Assembly (NCBI GenBank): GCA_963556255.1
Contig: OY744615.1
Coordinates: 9,755,765 to 9,819,764, forward strand
Length of the DNA stretch: 64,000 nucleotides
Source: Allolobophora icterica
Lineage: Eukaryota; Annelida; Clitellata; Crassiclitellata; Lumbricidae
Direction: 5' to 3'
A program made the position numbers and the translations under genes. Under the pieces are notes generated by a model, which saw nothing but the letters and a program-made list of their open reading frames with translations, was not told the DNA's origin and made no database searches. Below, piece after piece: positions 52,706 through 64,000 of this stretch. The stretch's first letter is position 1. Each line of letters begins with the position of its first letter.

Positions 52706-54984
52706 GACACACATCTCTTCAATTACTGTTAGTAATTTTAAATTATTATTATCATTTATTGTCATTATTATTATAATATAATTATTATTGTTGTTGTTAT
52801 TATACTTATTATTACGCTTGTTGTCATTATTTTTTATTGTTATTGTTATTATTAGCATTATTATCATTATTATTCGGCATTGCGTATAAATGGCGCCAAA
52901 CAGATTCAATGGGCGCCATTGTAATTATTTAACAGTCTTGAAAAGGAAACGATGCGAAATTTGATGCCCCCACTTTCTAGACCAAAGTTACGCCTCTGTC
53001 TCTGAGTTCCCCAGATTCTGGGTTCCTCCATCATCATCCCAACCCATCCTCCATCCTCCTCCTCATGCTCCTCTATCTATCACCCCGGGATTTCCACTCA
53101 ATACTGTAAGTCTCACCTTTTCAAGTAGCCTACTCCAACTCTGATTCATCTGATCCTCCGCCTTCCAATTCTTCTCGCCCTAAACGATTAAATCAGGAGG
53201 GCGACGTTTATTATTTTCGTTATGTAATACAGTCTGCATAGCCATGCTGCATAGCCCTCAGGTCGTCCTTATGTCGACACAAGCAATCTAGATAGGCTTA
53301 TGTCGACACAAGCAATCTAGGTAGGCCCTAATTGTAATTAATAACTTATATTGCGCCGGTGTCTAATGCACACCACATCAACAGACGGCACACGAAAACC
53401 AGGTCGTAATCAGGTCAATATCTAGAAAAGTCCGTAAGACAGTGTATTCTGGTAGAAGTTTCCGATCGACATGCGGTTCCCACAATTATCTTATCTTGCT
53501 CACTGCTTACATGTACGAGCAGATCTTGACGTCAATCATATCTTACCAATGCCAGTTTTGAAACTCAAGTAGCCTAGTTAATTTATCGAAAGAAAGTTAT
53601 GAATACGCCCTATATAGTAGTGTAATGTCACGTTTTAAAGGTGTTCTAATGGAGCGCACTGTTCAGGCATATTTATCCATTTTATATCTGATGTATGGAC
53701 GGCGCAAGCGATTACGGGTTAATTTGGGAGGCTCAAACGATTACCTATCCACAAAATTATATAGCACCATATCAAGAAAAACTCACCGGAGGTGTCTGCG
53801 ACTACAAGACGCCGTGTAATGCTTAATGCTACTTTTAAGTTAGACCCTGGTTAAACACATTAAAATCAGCTTTTGCACCGGCTATATAATCGTTTTCGTT
53901 CACTCCGCCAATGTTCGATATGTATTAGGCCTAATAGTTACTGGATTGATAAAGCTTCAGTCGTTGGCCTATGGCCGACGGCGAATCAGAAGGTCAGGGA
54001 AGAAAGTTTTTGTTGACGTACAATTAAGCAACGAAATCGTATAATGCTTTATATTTCACGATATTTCTAAAAATTTAATTACAGTGGATTTATGGTTAAA
54101 ATATTTTAAATAATTAAAATGTTTTAAAAAATTTCAACAAGTCTTCTGTCGTCTGCTCTGTTTTGCCCATGGTTTACCCTGCCTGAGCGATAATCCGAAC
54201 TTTCAGAGCCCATTAGCTATCCAGTAACTATTAATACACATCAGTGCTTGTGACAATTCGTAATTTGATGTCATTGGCTCTAACAGCCACCATTGTAGTC
54301 ATTATCCCAGATTTAAAATTGTAACCACACATTTACATTGTATATAACGCCTCAATATGTGAGTTGTCTGATCTTTTAACACTAGATACAAGAAATTTAT
54401 GCAGTATAAAAATTGTTTTAAGAATCTTCCAGACAATGTCACGAAACAGTACGCAATAATGTCGTCGAAATCCGTCCATAAATGCTGCTCGTATTTCGAA
54501 ACTTCTTTCTAATTTTCCATATAAAACGCCTTCCAGTAACAAATTATTCAGAGGAGCTCTGTGCTTCAGCCAATAAGACCCTATATGATCTTAAATGTCA
54601 TCAAGATCAAGAATTTAATCAGCAAGCAAGAAATGCACATAAAACCAGAAGAGTCACGAGTGGTGGGCCCACGCACACACAATGGAGCCCAACCAATGAA
54701 TTCCCATCCACAGTCGACAGAGGTTTCAGTGACGTGTATACCTGTAAAAGATTCTGAAGGCGCTATATAATTGTTCACTGGCACACAAAAAACCTATTAT
54801 TCCTATCTGCAATAACGTCTGCAACACTATGACATCATGGTCTAATCGGTAGCGCGCTGGGTCTGTACTCTAACGATAACAATAGGTAAACAAAACGTCA
54901 TTGTAGTTTCCATTGTTGAACGACATCTTATGGCTGCCAGGGCCGTTGGTCTTGCCTATATTAAACAAATGTGTAGTGTGGGGG
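52706..54984. other. Intron with no recognised gene
   Basis: ATT-rich tract at 52,740-52,875; otherwise unclassified. A GACATCTTATGGCTGCCAGG motif is at 54,920-54,945. Short frames (for example 53,625-53,819 and 54,482-54,757) show no domain wording. Confidence 0.45.
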
Positions 54985-55428
54985 ACAGAAAGACAGACAG
55001 AAAGGAAGACACACAGAGAGACAGACAGACAGAAAGGCAGACAGACCCAAAGACATACAGACAGTGAGACAGACAGACAGACAGATAGAAAGACAGAAAG
55101 AAAGAAAGACACACAGACAGAAAGGCAGAAAGATAGAAAGACAGACAGACATACAGCCAGACAGACAGACCCAAAGACATACAAACAGTGAGACAGAGAG
55201 ACAGAAAGACAGACGGACAGAAAGATAGACAGACGGGCAGAAAGACATACAGACATACAGATAGAAAGACAGACAGACATACAGCCAGACAGACAAATAG
55301 ACAGACAGAAATACAGAAAGACGGGCAGGAAGAAATACAGACAGATAGACATGCAGACGGACACAAAGACAAACAGACGGGCAGATAGACATACAGGCAT
55401 ACACACAGATAGACAGACAGACAGACTA
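54985..55428. repeat. (GACA)n-rich microsatellite
   Basis: Long imperfect AGAC/GACA tract; cysteine/leucine/serine-rich frames on the minus strand are artefacts. It lies about 145 bp from a dynein exon. Confidence 0.93.
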
Positions 55429-55571
55429 GACTGGCAGCTTCGTGGTCTGTCATCCGTGCGTCGGATTGTCAGACAAAGCCTATTGTCCTGTGCATACTGG
55501 CGCTACATAAGCCAGCCCTTACAAATGCCGATAACAATACAAGCAATAATTAACTACAATGTTTGCCTGAC

Positions 55572-55748
55572 CTCTTGCGCTCTGAGGAAGGAAGCAAAGA
55601 TCTTGGACAGTATATGTTCGAGGCTCTGGAGCAGATGTCCATCGAAGACATCGATAAACATGAGACTGACTTCACTCGCTATGTTGTCCGACGTCAGAGC
55701 CCGATGTGAATTCGGACGCAGGAAGAAGTAGCACATTCCCGTGGCACC
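55572..55748 (-). CDS. Dynein heavy chain tail exon
   Basis: The acceptor CCGTAG is above 55,748 and the donor GTCAGG begins at 55,571. The 59 phase-0 codons read GMCYFFLRPNSHRAL early and SLEHILSKIFASFLRAQE at the end, the pattern that precedes the S-W-G motif of the next exon (15,688-15,874) in dynein tails. The splice to that exon is in phase 0 and spans 39.7 kb. Confidence 0.82.
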
Positions 55749-57180
55749 CTACGGAAATAATTTCAATTGTAATTGTAATTACGACAATTTCTATAGCATC
55801 ATCAGTAGCAAGCGATTTCCAGGATGCTTTGTACTGTCAGCTGTTCCGACCTTTGTTAGCAGTGAGGTATATTATGCATGCTCGTGAATAAGCTGGTGCC
55901 CTGCGCTAAGCTTCAGAGTAGCCCTTTAGAAATTTGGAGTTTATGATTACGATTATAAATAATGCACAAAAAACATAAATGCAGGGTAAAAATCTTACAA
56001 TACCTTATTTATTTATTCATTAAGGAAATTTTCTATAGCGCCTATCCAGGAAAATAATTCTGCACTATCCTAAACGATGTTATAGGACTAATGTCATTAA
56101 GTACTGAACATTTACCAGCTCGCAAACATTGCTCAGATAACCAGAAGAGTCACACGTTGAGCACAACCAACAGCATCCCTAGAGTTGATCTCATGACATA
56201 CTATCTCATAAAATATCAGCATAATACCTCAACTTTGCCTGTTGTGATGAAGAGCTTCTTCTGCGCAGGAATCGACTGATGTTGAACACCGGCAAAATCT
56301 GATTTCTACATCGAATATGACGAAAATTGAGGTTATCATAGATCGTGTAGAACTTTAGAATCGTTCTAGAAATGATGGGAGAAATTTATTCTGTTTCAAC
56401 CTCATCATTCTTTTCGTTATTATCCTTTTAGGAGTATAAGTATTTATGATTTCGATGGTGATATCACTCTAAACGACCATCGACTTGTGTCTGTGCCATT
56501 ATAATAACGGCCCTTTAGAAGTCTTTGGATTTGATTTGATTAGCCACTCATTTCGTCCTTCCAGTAACTGTACACGTTTTAGTATAGCGACCATAAGGCC
56601 TCGACCTTGGTAATTTTTCAGTGAATTTGTCGGGTGGGATTCTTCACCACCATTTAATTTACACGTTTGTATACTAGTTTGACGACATTTTATGGCTGCC
56701 AGTCCGGACGTGGGACTGGCACCACCGAAACCGGCAGTGATGCCAATCTCACTACCATACTGTCCGTTTGTCGGTTTGAATAGTTGTCGTGCCATTTAAG
56801 AGCCTCGTGTAGACTGTAGAAAACCTTCTCTTTCGAGTCATGTTCACACTATTCACAACCGTAGGTGACTGGGGACACCAGTTTGTCACAAACATCTTTC
56901 ATGATCGTAATGATGACGATCTTAATCATAATCACGCACGAATTGTTTTTGTCATCATTCTATGTCACGTGATCATATATGTAGTGATCCAGATTACGAC
57001 AAAAACAATTCTTATTAAAGGCACTCAAGAAATAAAAAGCAGGGATCAAAGTAACTGACCGGTACATTTTGTTGGTAGAACATAAGTTTCTGACTCCCGC
57101 TGACAGCTAGAAACTCCTCCAAAAGACCAAACTATGACAAAAACACAACGTTCTAATTTTGCTTATTTATTGAACTTATT
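55749..57180. other. Intron, dispersed repeats only
   Basis: An 85-bp repeat copy ending GATTACGATTATAAA lies at about 55,875-55,960, and a TTGACGACATTTTATGGC motif near 56,680. No gene. Confidence 0.5.
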
Positions 57181-57610
<430 letters not shown>

Positions 57611-57853
57611 TCTCTGTCTTTGCCTTTGCGCCTGCCTGTGTTTTGCTCTGGGCAAAATTCAGCATTATTATTATTATTTCAGTTGCATTGAATACGTACC
57701 TACTCATTTCTATATTTTTTATATTTTTTTAATTTATTCATAATCAGAATGTTCGTCAACGGGTTAAAGTCTGAATTATTGGGCACACACCGCTTCCCTA
57801 GCCCACAGCATGTCAATCTCAGACTCCATGAAAAAATTTACGGAAGATTATAC

Positions 57854-57916
57854 CTTCTCGTCGCCAAGGATAACATCTTCCAACTGACCAACTTCCATAT
57901 CCAACGCCGGTGCTAA
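57854..57916 (-). CDS. Probable dynein heavy chain N-terminal exon
   Basis: The acceptor TTTCCAG precedes 57,916 and the donor GTATAA begins at 57,853. The 21 phase-0 codons end VGQLEDVILGDEK, plausible for the poorly conserved start of the tail. Support is the clean splice frame and the phase match with 55,572-55,748; conservation is weak. Confidence 0.6.
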
Positions 57917-59526
57917 CTGGAAATGCAGAACATTAATATTAAAAAAGCAACGTGAAAAATCTTACAGTTACATGGAAAAGGTAAAGGCTACGGTAGAATG
58001 TTACCATTACATTTATAAGGTATACGTAAAGATAAAACTCTTACAATTGCATGGACAACGTACAGGTAAAGATAACACACATAATTATAGGATGCACCTT
58101 TTAGATATGTTAAGCGCCATGTTAAGCGCCTTTGTGGGGTTATTATTATAGCGCTTTACAAGTACATACAAACAAACCTAATCTTGTGACTTGGAATCCT
58201 ATATTCGACCACACCTGGCCACATATAAGCAATGGAGGCTCTTCTCATCATCCTTATGCTGAAAGTAAAAAACACTTATTTCTAATAATTATTATCTTTG
58301 AAGTTTATTTTTTTTATTTATAAGTAAGTTAATTTGAAATTACCTTTGAAAAGAGGAAAAGATGTCGCGCGTCCAACTGAAAAGTAACAGAGACAGTTTA
58401 ATCTAATCTAACTTAATCTAATCAAATCTAATCTATTAAAGTCAACATTAAATTTTATTCAACATTTAACGACATCTTATGATGTTGATGTCGATTACAC
58501 AGTTTTCACTTTACCAAAGCCCGCAGTCAAAAAAAAATTAACGATTGGATGAAATTGACTAAATAAATATAGAGCGTCAGCTAAGTCTTATTTAAGGGTG
58601 TGTAATCGGAACCCAACTTTAACAGGAGTGTGCATTTTTTGACGACATCTTATGCAGTGTTTAATCTAGTCCCCATCTTCTCGGGGGGAAACTGGGTTTA
58701 AGTCATTCACCTCTTTTGTGATGACCTTTTTTTAAAGGAATTCGTCCTCTTTTACAACGTTTCAGGGTCTCACAACACTGTGATGACCGTTTTTCGGAAT
58801 TTGTCTCCCAAAATTTTTTATAACTTTCTTTTCTGGGGGGGGGAATATGAATCCTGGGGAATTCCCCCCTTCCCCCAAAAGACGTCTAGATTAAACACTG
58901 CATCTTATGGCTTCCTGGAGTCGTAATCAAAATCGTAATCTCCAAACTTCTAAAGTGCCACTCGAAGGCCAAGCTAGGGCACCAGCCTATTTACGAACGC
59001 TGCGTCAAATCAGAGGATGTTTCCAGAGAGTAATCCAAAAGAACTCCGAGTCCAGTTTGCAGAAGGCCAAATCAAATCAGAGGGGGTGTCCCCAATGAGT
59101 AGTCCAAAAGAGGTCCGAGGCCGGTTTCCAGGGGTCAGATTATCGTTCATTTTGACCTTACCTTAAACACGGGAAACACGAAAATTACTATTGACCAATA
59201 GTTTCTGTTTTACGATGAACGAAAGTGATTAGCGTCGCCTCCCCTTTATCCAGGCTTCATGCTGGCATAACCCCAAAACCGCGGTGGAGGAATTGTTTTA
59301 TTGGTGTTGAGTCGAAAATGACAAATACTAAGAAAGGACGATTTGAATATATATGTCTAAAACGAACTTACCATCAGCAGTTGTATCGGCTATTTAGTGA
59401 CATTTTGCGTCCGCCAAGGCATTTGCCGTCGACCACATAATTATCACTACTACTGCTGCTGCTGCCGCCGCTCCTACTATTACTACTATCACCACCACCA
59501 CCCACTACTACTACTGTTGTTATTAT
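57917..59526. other. Intron, no recognised gene
   Basis: It contains an inverted 85-bp repeat copy (58,918-58,995) and GACATCTTATG motifs at about 58,468 and 58,640. Frames here have no domain wording. One or more dynein exons may be hidden in the poorly conserved N-terminal region. Confidence 0.4.
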
Positions 59527-59782
59527 CAGTGCTTTTTTTTCAGCCGGAACGGCGTTCCGGCACCTTTTTCAACTACTAAAAAATTATTTATTTATTTTAA
59601 TAATAAAAATAGTTATTTAGTTTTTTAAATTTAATTTCAGTGTTTTGAACCGTTTTCAGTGTTTATTGAGACTCTTCCCAACCCCAATCCCGATTTTCTC
59701 TGGATTTTAGCTCACCCATAATTGTTCCGTTCCGGAACCTATTATTCCGATCCGGAACCTTTTCTTCCAGAAAAAAGCACTG
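59527..59782. mobile_element. hAT-type MITE (256 bp), second copy of the 628-874 family
   Basis: It runs from CAGTGCTTTTTTTTCAGCC to AGAAAAAAGCACTG, with GTTATTAT duplicated at 59,519-59,526 and 59,783-59,790. Confidence 0.92.
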
Positions 59783-59828
59783 GTTATTATTATCATCATC
59801 ATAATCACAATCATCTTCATCATCATCA

Positions 59829-59861
<33 letters not shown>

Positions 59862-59989
59862 TTGCTTAAGCGCTGTCCTTGTAGAATATTCAGTTTCGGG
59901 CTAACGGTAAAACATATTAACCGTACATGTATAAGAATCTTTAGTAAAATTCTTAATGCATAATTGGGTTAATAGTATTTATGTCTCAA

Positions 59990-60540
59990 CCTTTTGCCCA
60001 AAATCTTCAGTCTAAGATATCGCTCGATACTTTACTAATAATATTAGGCTTTATTTATACACCTTTCTTATCCTCGTTAAAATCTTCAGTCTAAGATGTC
60101 GTTGCACGCTCGATACTATACTTATAATATTAGGCCTCTTTAGACACCTTTACAACGGGTGGTCCTGATGCTATATTCAAGTACCACTGAGCTAATTTAT
60201 CGTCTAGCGATTGAGACTTTACTAAAAATATTAGGCTTTGCTTAGACACCTTTAAAACGTGTAGTCCTGATGTTATATACCATATACCACTGGAACTTAG
60301 TGTAATAAATCCTTCATAGTAGTTAAAATGTTCACTCTAAGATATCGTTTAACGCGCGATACTTTACTAATAATATTAGGCTTTTTTACACACCTTTAAA
60401 ACATGTTATTCTGATGCTATATACTGATAACTTTTCGGACCGTATTATGCCATACGAACGGTGAGAATTGTTTCGAATAATTTCTGTCGACGACAATGGC
60501 ATTGTTGTCGTAAGATGTCGTTAAACTCTGGATCCATCCA
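59990..60540 (-). repeat. Inverted units of the 17.7-18.6 kb repeat family
   Basis: Four or so units with TTACTAATAATATTAGGCTT and TTTAGACACCTTTAAAACG; the latter is the complement of GTTTTAAAGGTGTCTAA. An inverted AGATGTCGTTAAACTCTGG lies at 60,510. Confidence 0.65.
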
Positions 60541-61334
60541 TCGAAACGCTGCGTACATTTTACTCTAGTTGTATGTAAGGTAAGGTTGATGTAAAGATGA
60601 CTAATTGGCCTGGTAACAACAATATGTCGTTAAAGTTAAACTGTGGATTCATCCGATAGATGAACATTTAACTTAGCCACTACCAGTCTAATACGTACCA
60701 CTAGTGTCAGTCCCAAACATGGAAAATGAAGGAGGGCGACGTAAACGGTCTAGATACAGGAGGGTTACCTCTTCAGCCGCCCTCTTTATGACACAGCATC
60801 GATAAGCAACAACAACATTGAACTCATTGGTACTCATTCGAACGTACAACGACGACAAAGAATCTCACCCGATCAATTCATTGAAAACTGGGAGGGGTCG
60901 AAGCTGACAGTATTTACATAATGAGCTTTATAAGTATGTCCCTCCAATTACTGGTCATACACTGCAGTTTACTAATCAATAGGTAATGTTAGGCCGATAT
61001 CCACGGTCCTAGAACAGTGGTTCTCAAAGTGTTTTTCACAGTGAATACACTGAATACTAAGTTGGACTTCATCAGCGAGAAATGTTTTTCCCAAAATCGA
61101 TCCATATTGTGCATTATTGGCCTATACAATGTCATGTATATGTAAACGAGTTGCAAGGTTTGTGATTACAACTTGCATGATCAAAGCCAGAACTTGAAAC
61201 TAGAACGAGATGCAACTTCCCACATGGCGTACGGGATGTAGAAATAATTTTCGAAATAGGTCATATTTTATTGTTTTTTAAACTTAAATTGTCATTAAAT
61301 TTGAATCGCTGTTGTAAAGTGACTGTTAACTTAC
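60541..61334. other. Intron, no recognised gene
   Basis: It includes one GTCAGTCCCAAAC...GGAGGGCGACG repeat copy (about 60,705-60,810). Nothing else recognised. Confidence 0.45.
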
Positions 61335-61430
61335 GGTCAACCTTCGTTCCTCTTTGGTCGCCTTCAGTTGCTGCTGCAGTTTCTTCATCGCTTCTCCTGT
61401 CATCATGGCACTGGTCTTGACCACCCGCGA
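61335..61430 (-). CDS. Probable dynein heavy chain N-terminal exon
   Basis: The acceptor TTTGTAG precedes 61,430 and the consensus donor GTAAGT begins at 61,334. The 32 codons include AMKKLQQQLKATKEERRL, a helical basic segment like the one that precedes the LDARH-type motif of outer-arm heavy chains. The upstream exon appears to end in phase 1 while this reads best in phase 0, so a small exon or another splice site may be missing. Confidence 0.55.
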
Positions 61431-61449
61431 CTACAAAGTCATTGATTTA

Positions 61450-61925
61450 GGGCCTCAGTTTCCGGCGCCACAACCACCGCAACCTCCATTGCCACCGTCT
61501 CCAATACCATCATCGTCAATGCTACTTAAACCCTCGCCATATGCCCCAACTATCGCCACCACCACCATGTAGCACCACCATCATTACCACCTTCACCACA
61601 GTGACACCACTACGAAATACACCATCATCACCACCGCCACCACAAGCACAAACATTAACACCAATGCCACCGCTACCGCCATAACCAACCCTAGCAACAT
61701 CCACACCATCACTTCAACACCATACCACCACAGCCAACACCACCACAGCCAACACCACCACAGAAAACACCACCACAGCCAACATTCAAAACCCCCACTA
61801 CCACCTCTCTAATACGATCATCGCTAGCACCACCTCCACCACCAATACTACCACTCCACCAACACCTCCAACACCAACACAACACAGCTACTATGAACAC
61901 CGCCAGCAACATCACCAGCAGTTGC
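61450..61925. repeat. (CAC/ACC)-rich low-complexity tract
   Basis: Irregular ACCACC, CACAGCCAACACCAC and related words. Glycine- or proline-rich frames are artefacts. Confidence 0.85.
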
Positions 61926-62194
61926 TCATTGCGATGATTACGATGATTAGTGAGTATGATAACGGTTGATTAGTTACTCACTGGTTTCTGATTAAGTGAT
62001 TGGCGTCTGTCCGTTAAGCGACTTTTGCTGACGTTCAGGTCTGCAAACCAAACCATCTTTCTCTTAGACATTTTACGTGTACCATTATAGGTGAGTTTTT
62101 CTTACCATTACTATCTCTTTATTTATTTATTACATTTATCGTATTGTTATCTTTCTATTTTCCTATCTTTCTATAATACAGTGCAACTGTACCA

Positions 62195-62376
62195 CCCTCC
62201 TTCCGAGGTTCAAAAGTGCATACACGACCATGCTACAGAATACCGATGGCGCTGAGCAATTGTGAGTGAAGGACTTGCTCGAGATCCTTACAAAGTGACC
62301 GCACCAGCGGAGGCTCTATTCCGTACCACGTTATACAGGCCCAGCGTTTTTACCACTCGGCTACCGACTGTGTCGC
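62195..62376 (-). repeat. tRNA-derived SINE, minus strand
   Basis: On the minus strand AGTCGGTAGCCGAGTGGTAA (A box) is followed by the body AGCAAGTCCTTCACTCACAA, shared with 31,556-31,790. The B box is decayed. Confidence 0.7.
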
Positions 62377-62394
62377 TGTGATCTCTCGACCATT

Positions 62395-62590
62395 CTGTTT
62401 TCTTTTTTTTCTGTCTTTCTTTCTTTCTCTCCCACTCTCTCCCTCTCCCCTGTCCCTTCTCCCTCTCTTCCTCCTTCCATCTCTACCCCTCCCTCTCTAT
62501 CTCCCTCCCTCCCTATATATCTCCCTCCCTCACTCCCTCTATCTCTCTGCCTCCCCTTTCCCCCTCCGTCGTCGTCGCCGTTGTCATCCT
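62395..62590. repeat. CT-rich tract
   Basis: Polypyrimidine CTCCCTC/CTTTCTT sequence without a gene. Confidence 0.9.
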
Positions 62591-62825
62591 GCATGACAAT
62601 AGGTAAGGAACAGCAGTCAGCTAAGTTAAGCCAAGTTAAAGCAAAGTGCGGGTGGGTTTGTTTAACGACGCTGTGTCAAAATGAAGATTACTAGCGTGGC
62701 CCTCCTCCATTATCCAGGCTTCGGACTGGCACCACTAGGCTATAGCATAATACAAGGCAGTGGCGGAGTTCTGCTAGACAAGTTCCGTTTCGTTTAGAAA
62801 GGATCTCGTTGGTTGATCTTCTTAC

Positions 62826-62994
62826 CCTTGACAGCGAGGTATGACTGGTTCTCTCCACTTCCGCCCTCTTCTCCGAGTCCCTGAGGGTCGGTCATCCTGG
62901 TCAATGATGTCTTGCTCCAGTCCTTTCCACTGGCCACGCTGGCACTGTCCACTCCTCCTTCTTCGTCCATGGCCGCTTGGACACTGTATCACAC
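62826..62994 (-). CDS. Probable first coding exon of the dynein heavy chain gene
   Basis: On the minus strand the first ATG (62,970) opens 48 codons rich in D, E, G and S (MDEEGGVDSASVASGKDW; ENQSYLAVK), ending one base into a codon at a strong donor GTAAGA (from 62,825). A TTTCCAG acceptor lies at 62,995, so 62,994-62,971 may be 5' untranslated. An acidic disordered leader is plausible for an outer-arm heavy chain. Support is the reading frame, donor and position upstream of the other exons. Confidence 0.5.
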
Positions 62995-63275
62995 CTGGAA
63001 ACAGATCCCAGTCTGGAAGATTTGATTATAAGTATTCACTAATTGCTAGCCTTCCTCATTCAGATCATCTAAGGTTACAATAACAGCAGGCTCTTCAGAC
63101 GGAAGAGTAAAAATGTACGGTGTATACCGCTAGATTAATCTTTTAAGTAAAATTTAAAACTTAAAGTCTAACAATTACTGTAATTTTATGTGAAAATGAA
63201 GTAGGAAAGAAATTGCTCAATGCAAGAAATAAAGAAATATTATAAAAGTATGAAAAAAACGAAATTTCAGAGTTC

Positions 63276-63350
63276 AGTGGCGTGCCAAGCAAAATCTGTT
63301 GGCGTGCCAGGTTGGGCACGCGTGCCATAGGTTCGCCATCCCTGATCTAA
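63276..63350. mobile_element. Possible hAT transposon terminal remnant
   Basis: CAGTGGCGTGCCAAGC and, 40 bp on, GGCACGCGTGCCATAGG followed by TCGCCATCCCTG are words typical of hAT ends (complement CAGGGATGGCGA). No matching duplication was seen. Confidence 0.35.
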
Positions 63351-63429
63351 GCGCTAGTTCGTTAAATGTCCCATCTGTGAAGAACTTCAGTTTAAATGAG
63401 AAACAGCGGACGGGTTTTGTAGTGCTATA

Positions 63430-63757
63430 AACAGAAGATGATGATGGCGATAATGATGGAGGTGGTGGTGGTGATGATGATGATGACGACGACAATGATG
63501 ATAATGGTGGTGGTGGTGGTGGTGGTGGTGGTGGTGGTGGTGGTGGTGGTGGTGGTGGTGGTGGTGGTGGTGGTGGTGGTGGTGGTGGTGGTGGTGGTGG
63601 TGGTGGTGGTGGTGGTGGTGGTGGTGGTGGTGGTGGTGGTGGTGGTGGTGGTGGTGGTGGTGGTGGTGGTGGTGGTGGTGGTGGTGGTGGTGGTGGTGGT
63701 GGTGGTGGTGGTGGTGGTGGTGGTGGTGGTGGTAGTGACGACGACGACGACGACGAC
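63430..63757. repeat. (GGT)n microsatellite, about 80 units
   Basis: GATGATG lead-in, then pure GGT/TGG from about 63,506 to 63,733, then GACGAC. Poly-histidine and poly-threonine frames are artefacts. It lies upstream of the dynein first exon. Confidence 0.97.
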
Positions 63758-64000
63758 GTTGGCTAAGATCAAGATCATGACAAAAATCAAGAAGAAAATC
63801 AAGACGAAGGTGAAGCAAAATGAAAAAGAAGGAGACCGAGATAACAAAAAGAAAAACTGTTCCTTCAGCCTATCCCGAAAGGCAGTCATGGATATGAAGT
63901 GTTACTTAGCGCTTAATATTTTCTTAAAATCTCAGCATAATTATGAAAATATGAAACCTCATTTTCTTAATCTCAGCATATCAAAAATTAGGCAAAGAAG

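Noticed and set aside
54870..55453. Cysteine/leucine/serine-rich frames up to 178 codons
   Set aside because: They come from the GACA repeat; several frames and both strands are open equally.
63387..63889. Poly-histidine and poly-threonine frames of about 150 codons
   Set aside because: Products of the GGT microsatellite.

Overview
The window is from an animal nuclear genome, probably a marine invertebrate. It has intron-split exons with GT/AG borders, tRNA-derived SINEs, non-LTR retrotransposon remnants, several hAT and pogo-type DNA transposons, and many micro- and minisatellites. The species cannot be named from sequence alone.

Host gene. Twelve minus-strand exons scattered from 62,994 down to 1 encode the N-terminal tail of an axonemal dynein heavy chain (wording closest to the outer-arm DNAH5/DNAH8 class). 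The consecutive exons from 55,748 downward join in compatible phases; joins among the first three exons are less certain. The exon ending at 55,572 and the next at 15,874 are in phase, so about 39.7 kb between them is one intron, and it holds most of the mobile DNA here.

Polinton/Maverick. An element of 24,970 bp (18,646-43,615) lies in that intron. It has ~575-bp terminal inverted repeats beginning AGTAGATATA and a 6-bp target duplication, CGTCTG, on each side. It encodes a virus-like set: on the minus strand a zinc ribbon-PLA2-integrase-chromodomain protein; on the plus strand a packaging ATPase, penton-type minor capsid protein, core-type proteins, a dUTPase-fold-like protein, conserved Polinton proteins, the double jelly-roll major capsid protein, protein-primed DNA polymerase B, an adenovirus-type protease, and two tandem fibre-like proteins ending in a discoidin-like domain. 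Most frames are open; a SAP/NUMOD-like gene and the second fibre gene each carry one in-frame TAA.

Nested insertions. Inside the Polinton are a tRNA-derived SINE between polymerase and protease, a hAT MITE, and a 6.5-kb LTR retrotransposon (34,631-41,130, duplication TTAC). Its 1,541-bp LTRs look identical. It encodes only Gag-protease, and the first 242 Gag codons lie inside the LTR, so the primer binding site falls within the coding frame.

Flanks. Left of the Polinton are a pogo-like element (12,924-14,924), LINE pieces and a long TTA/TAG/CAG tract beside a dynein exon. Right of it are two hAT MITEs stacked in one target site, a 3.7-kb fold-back element with ~1.54-kb arms (47.9-51.6 kb), tandem repeat arrays and long simple repeats.
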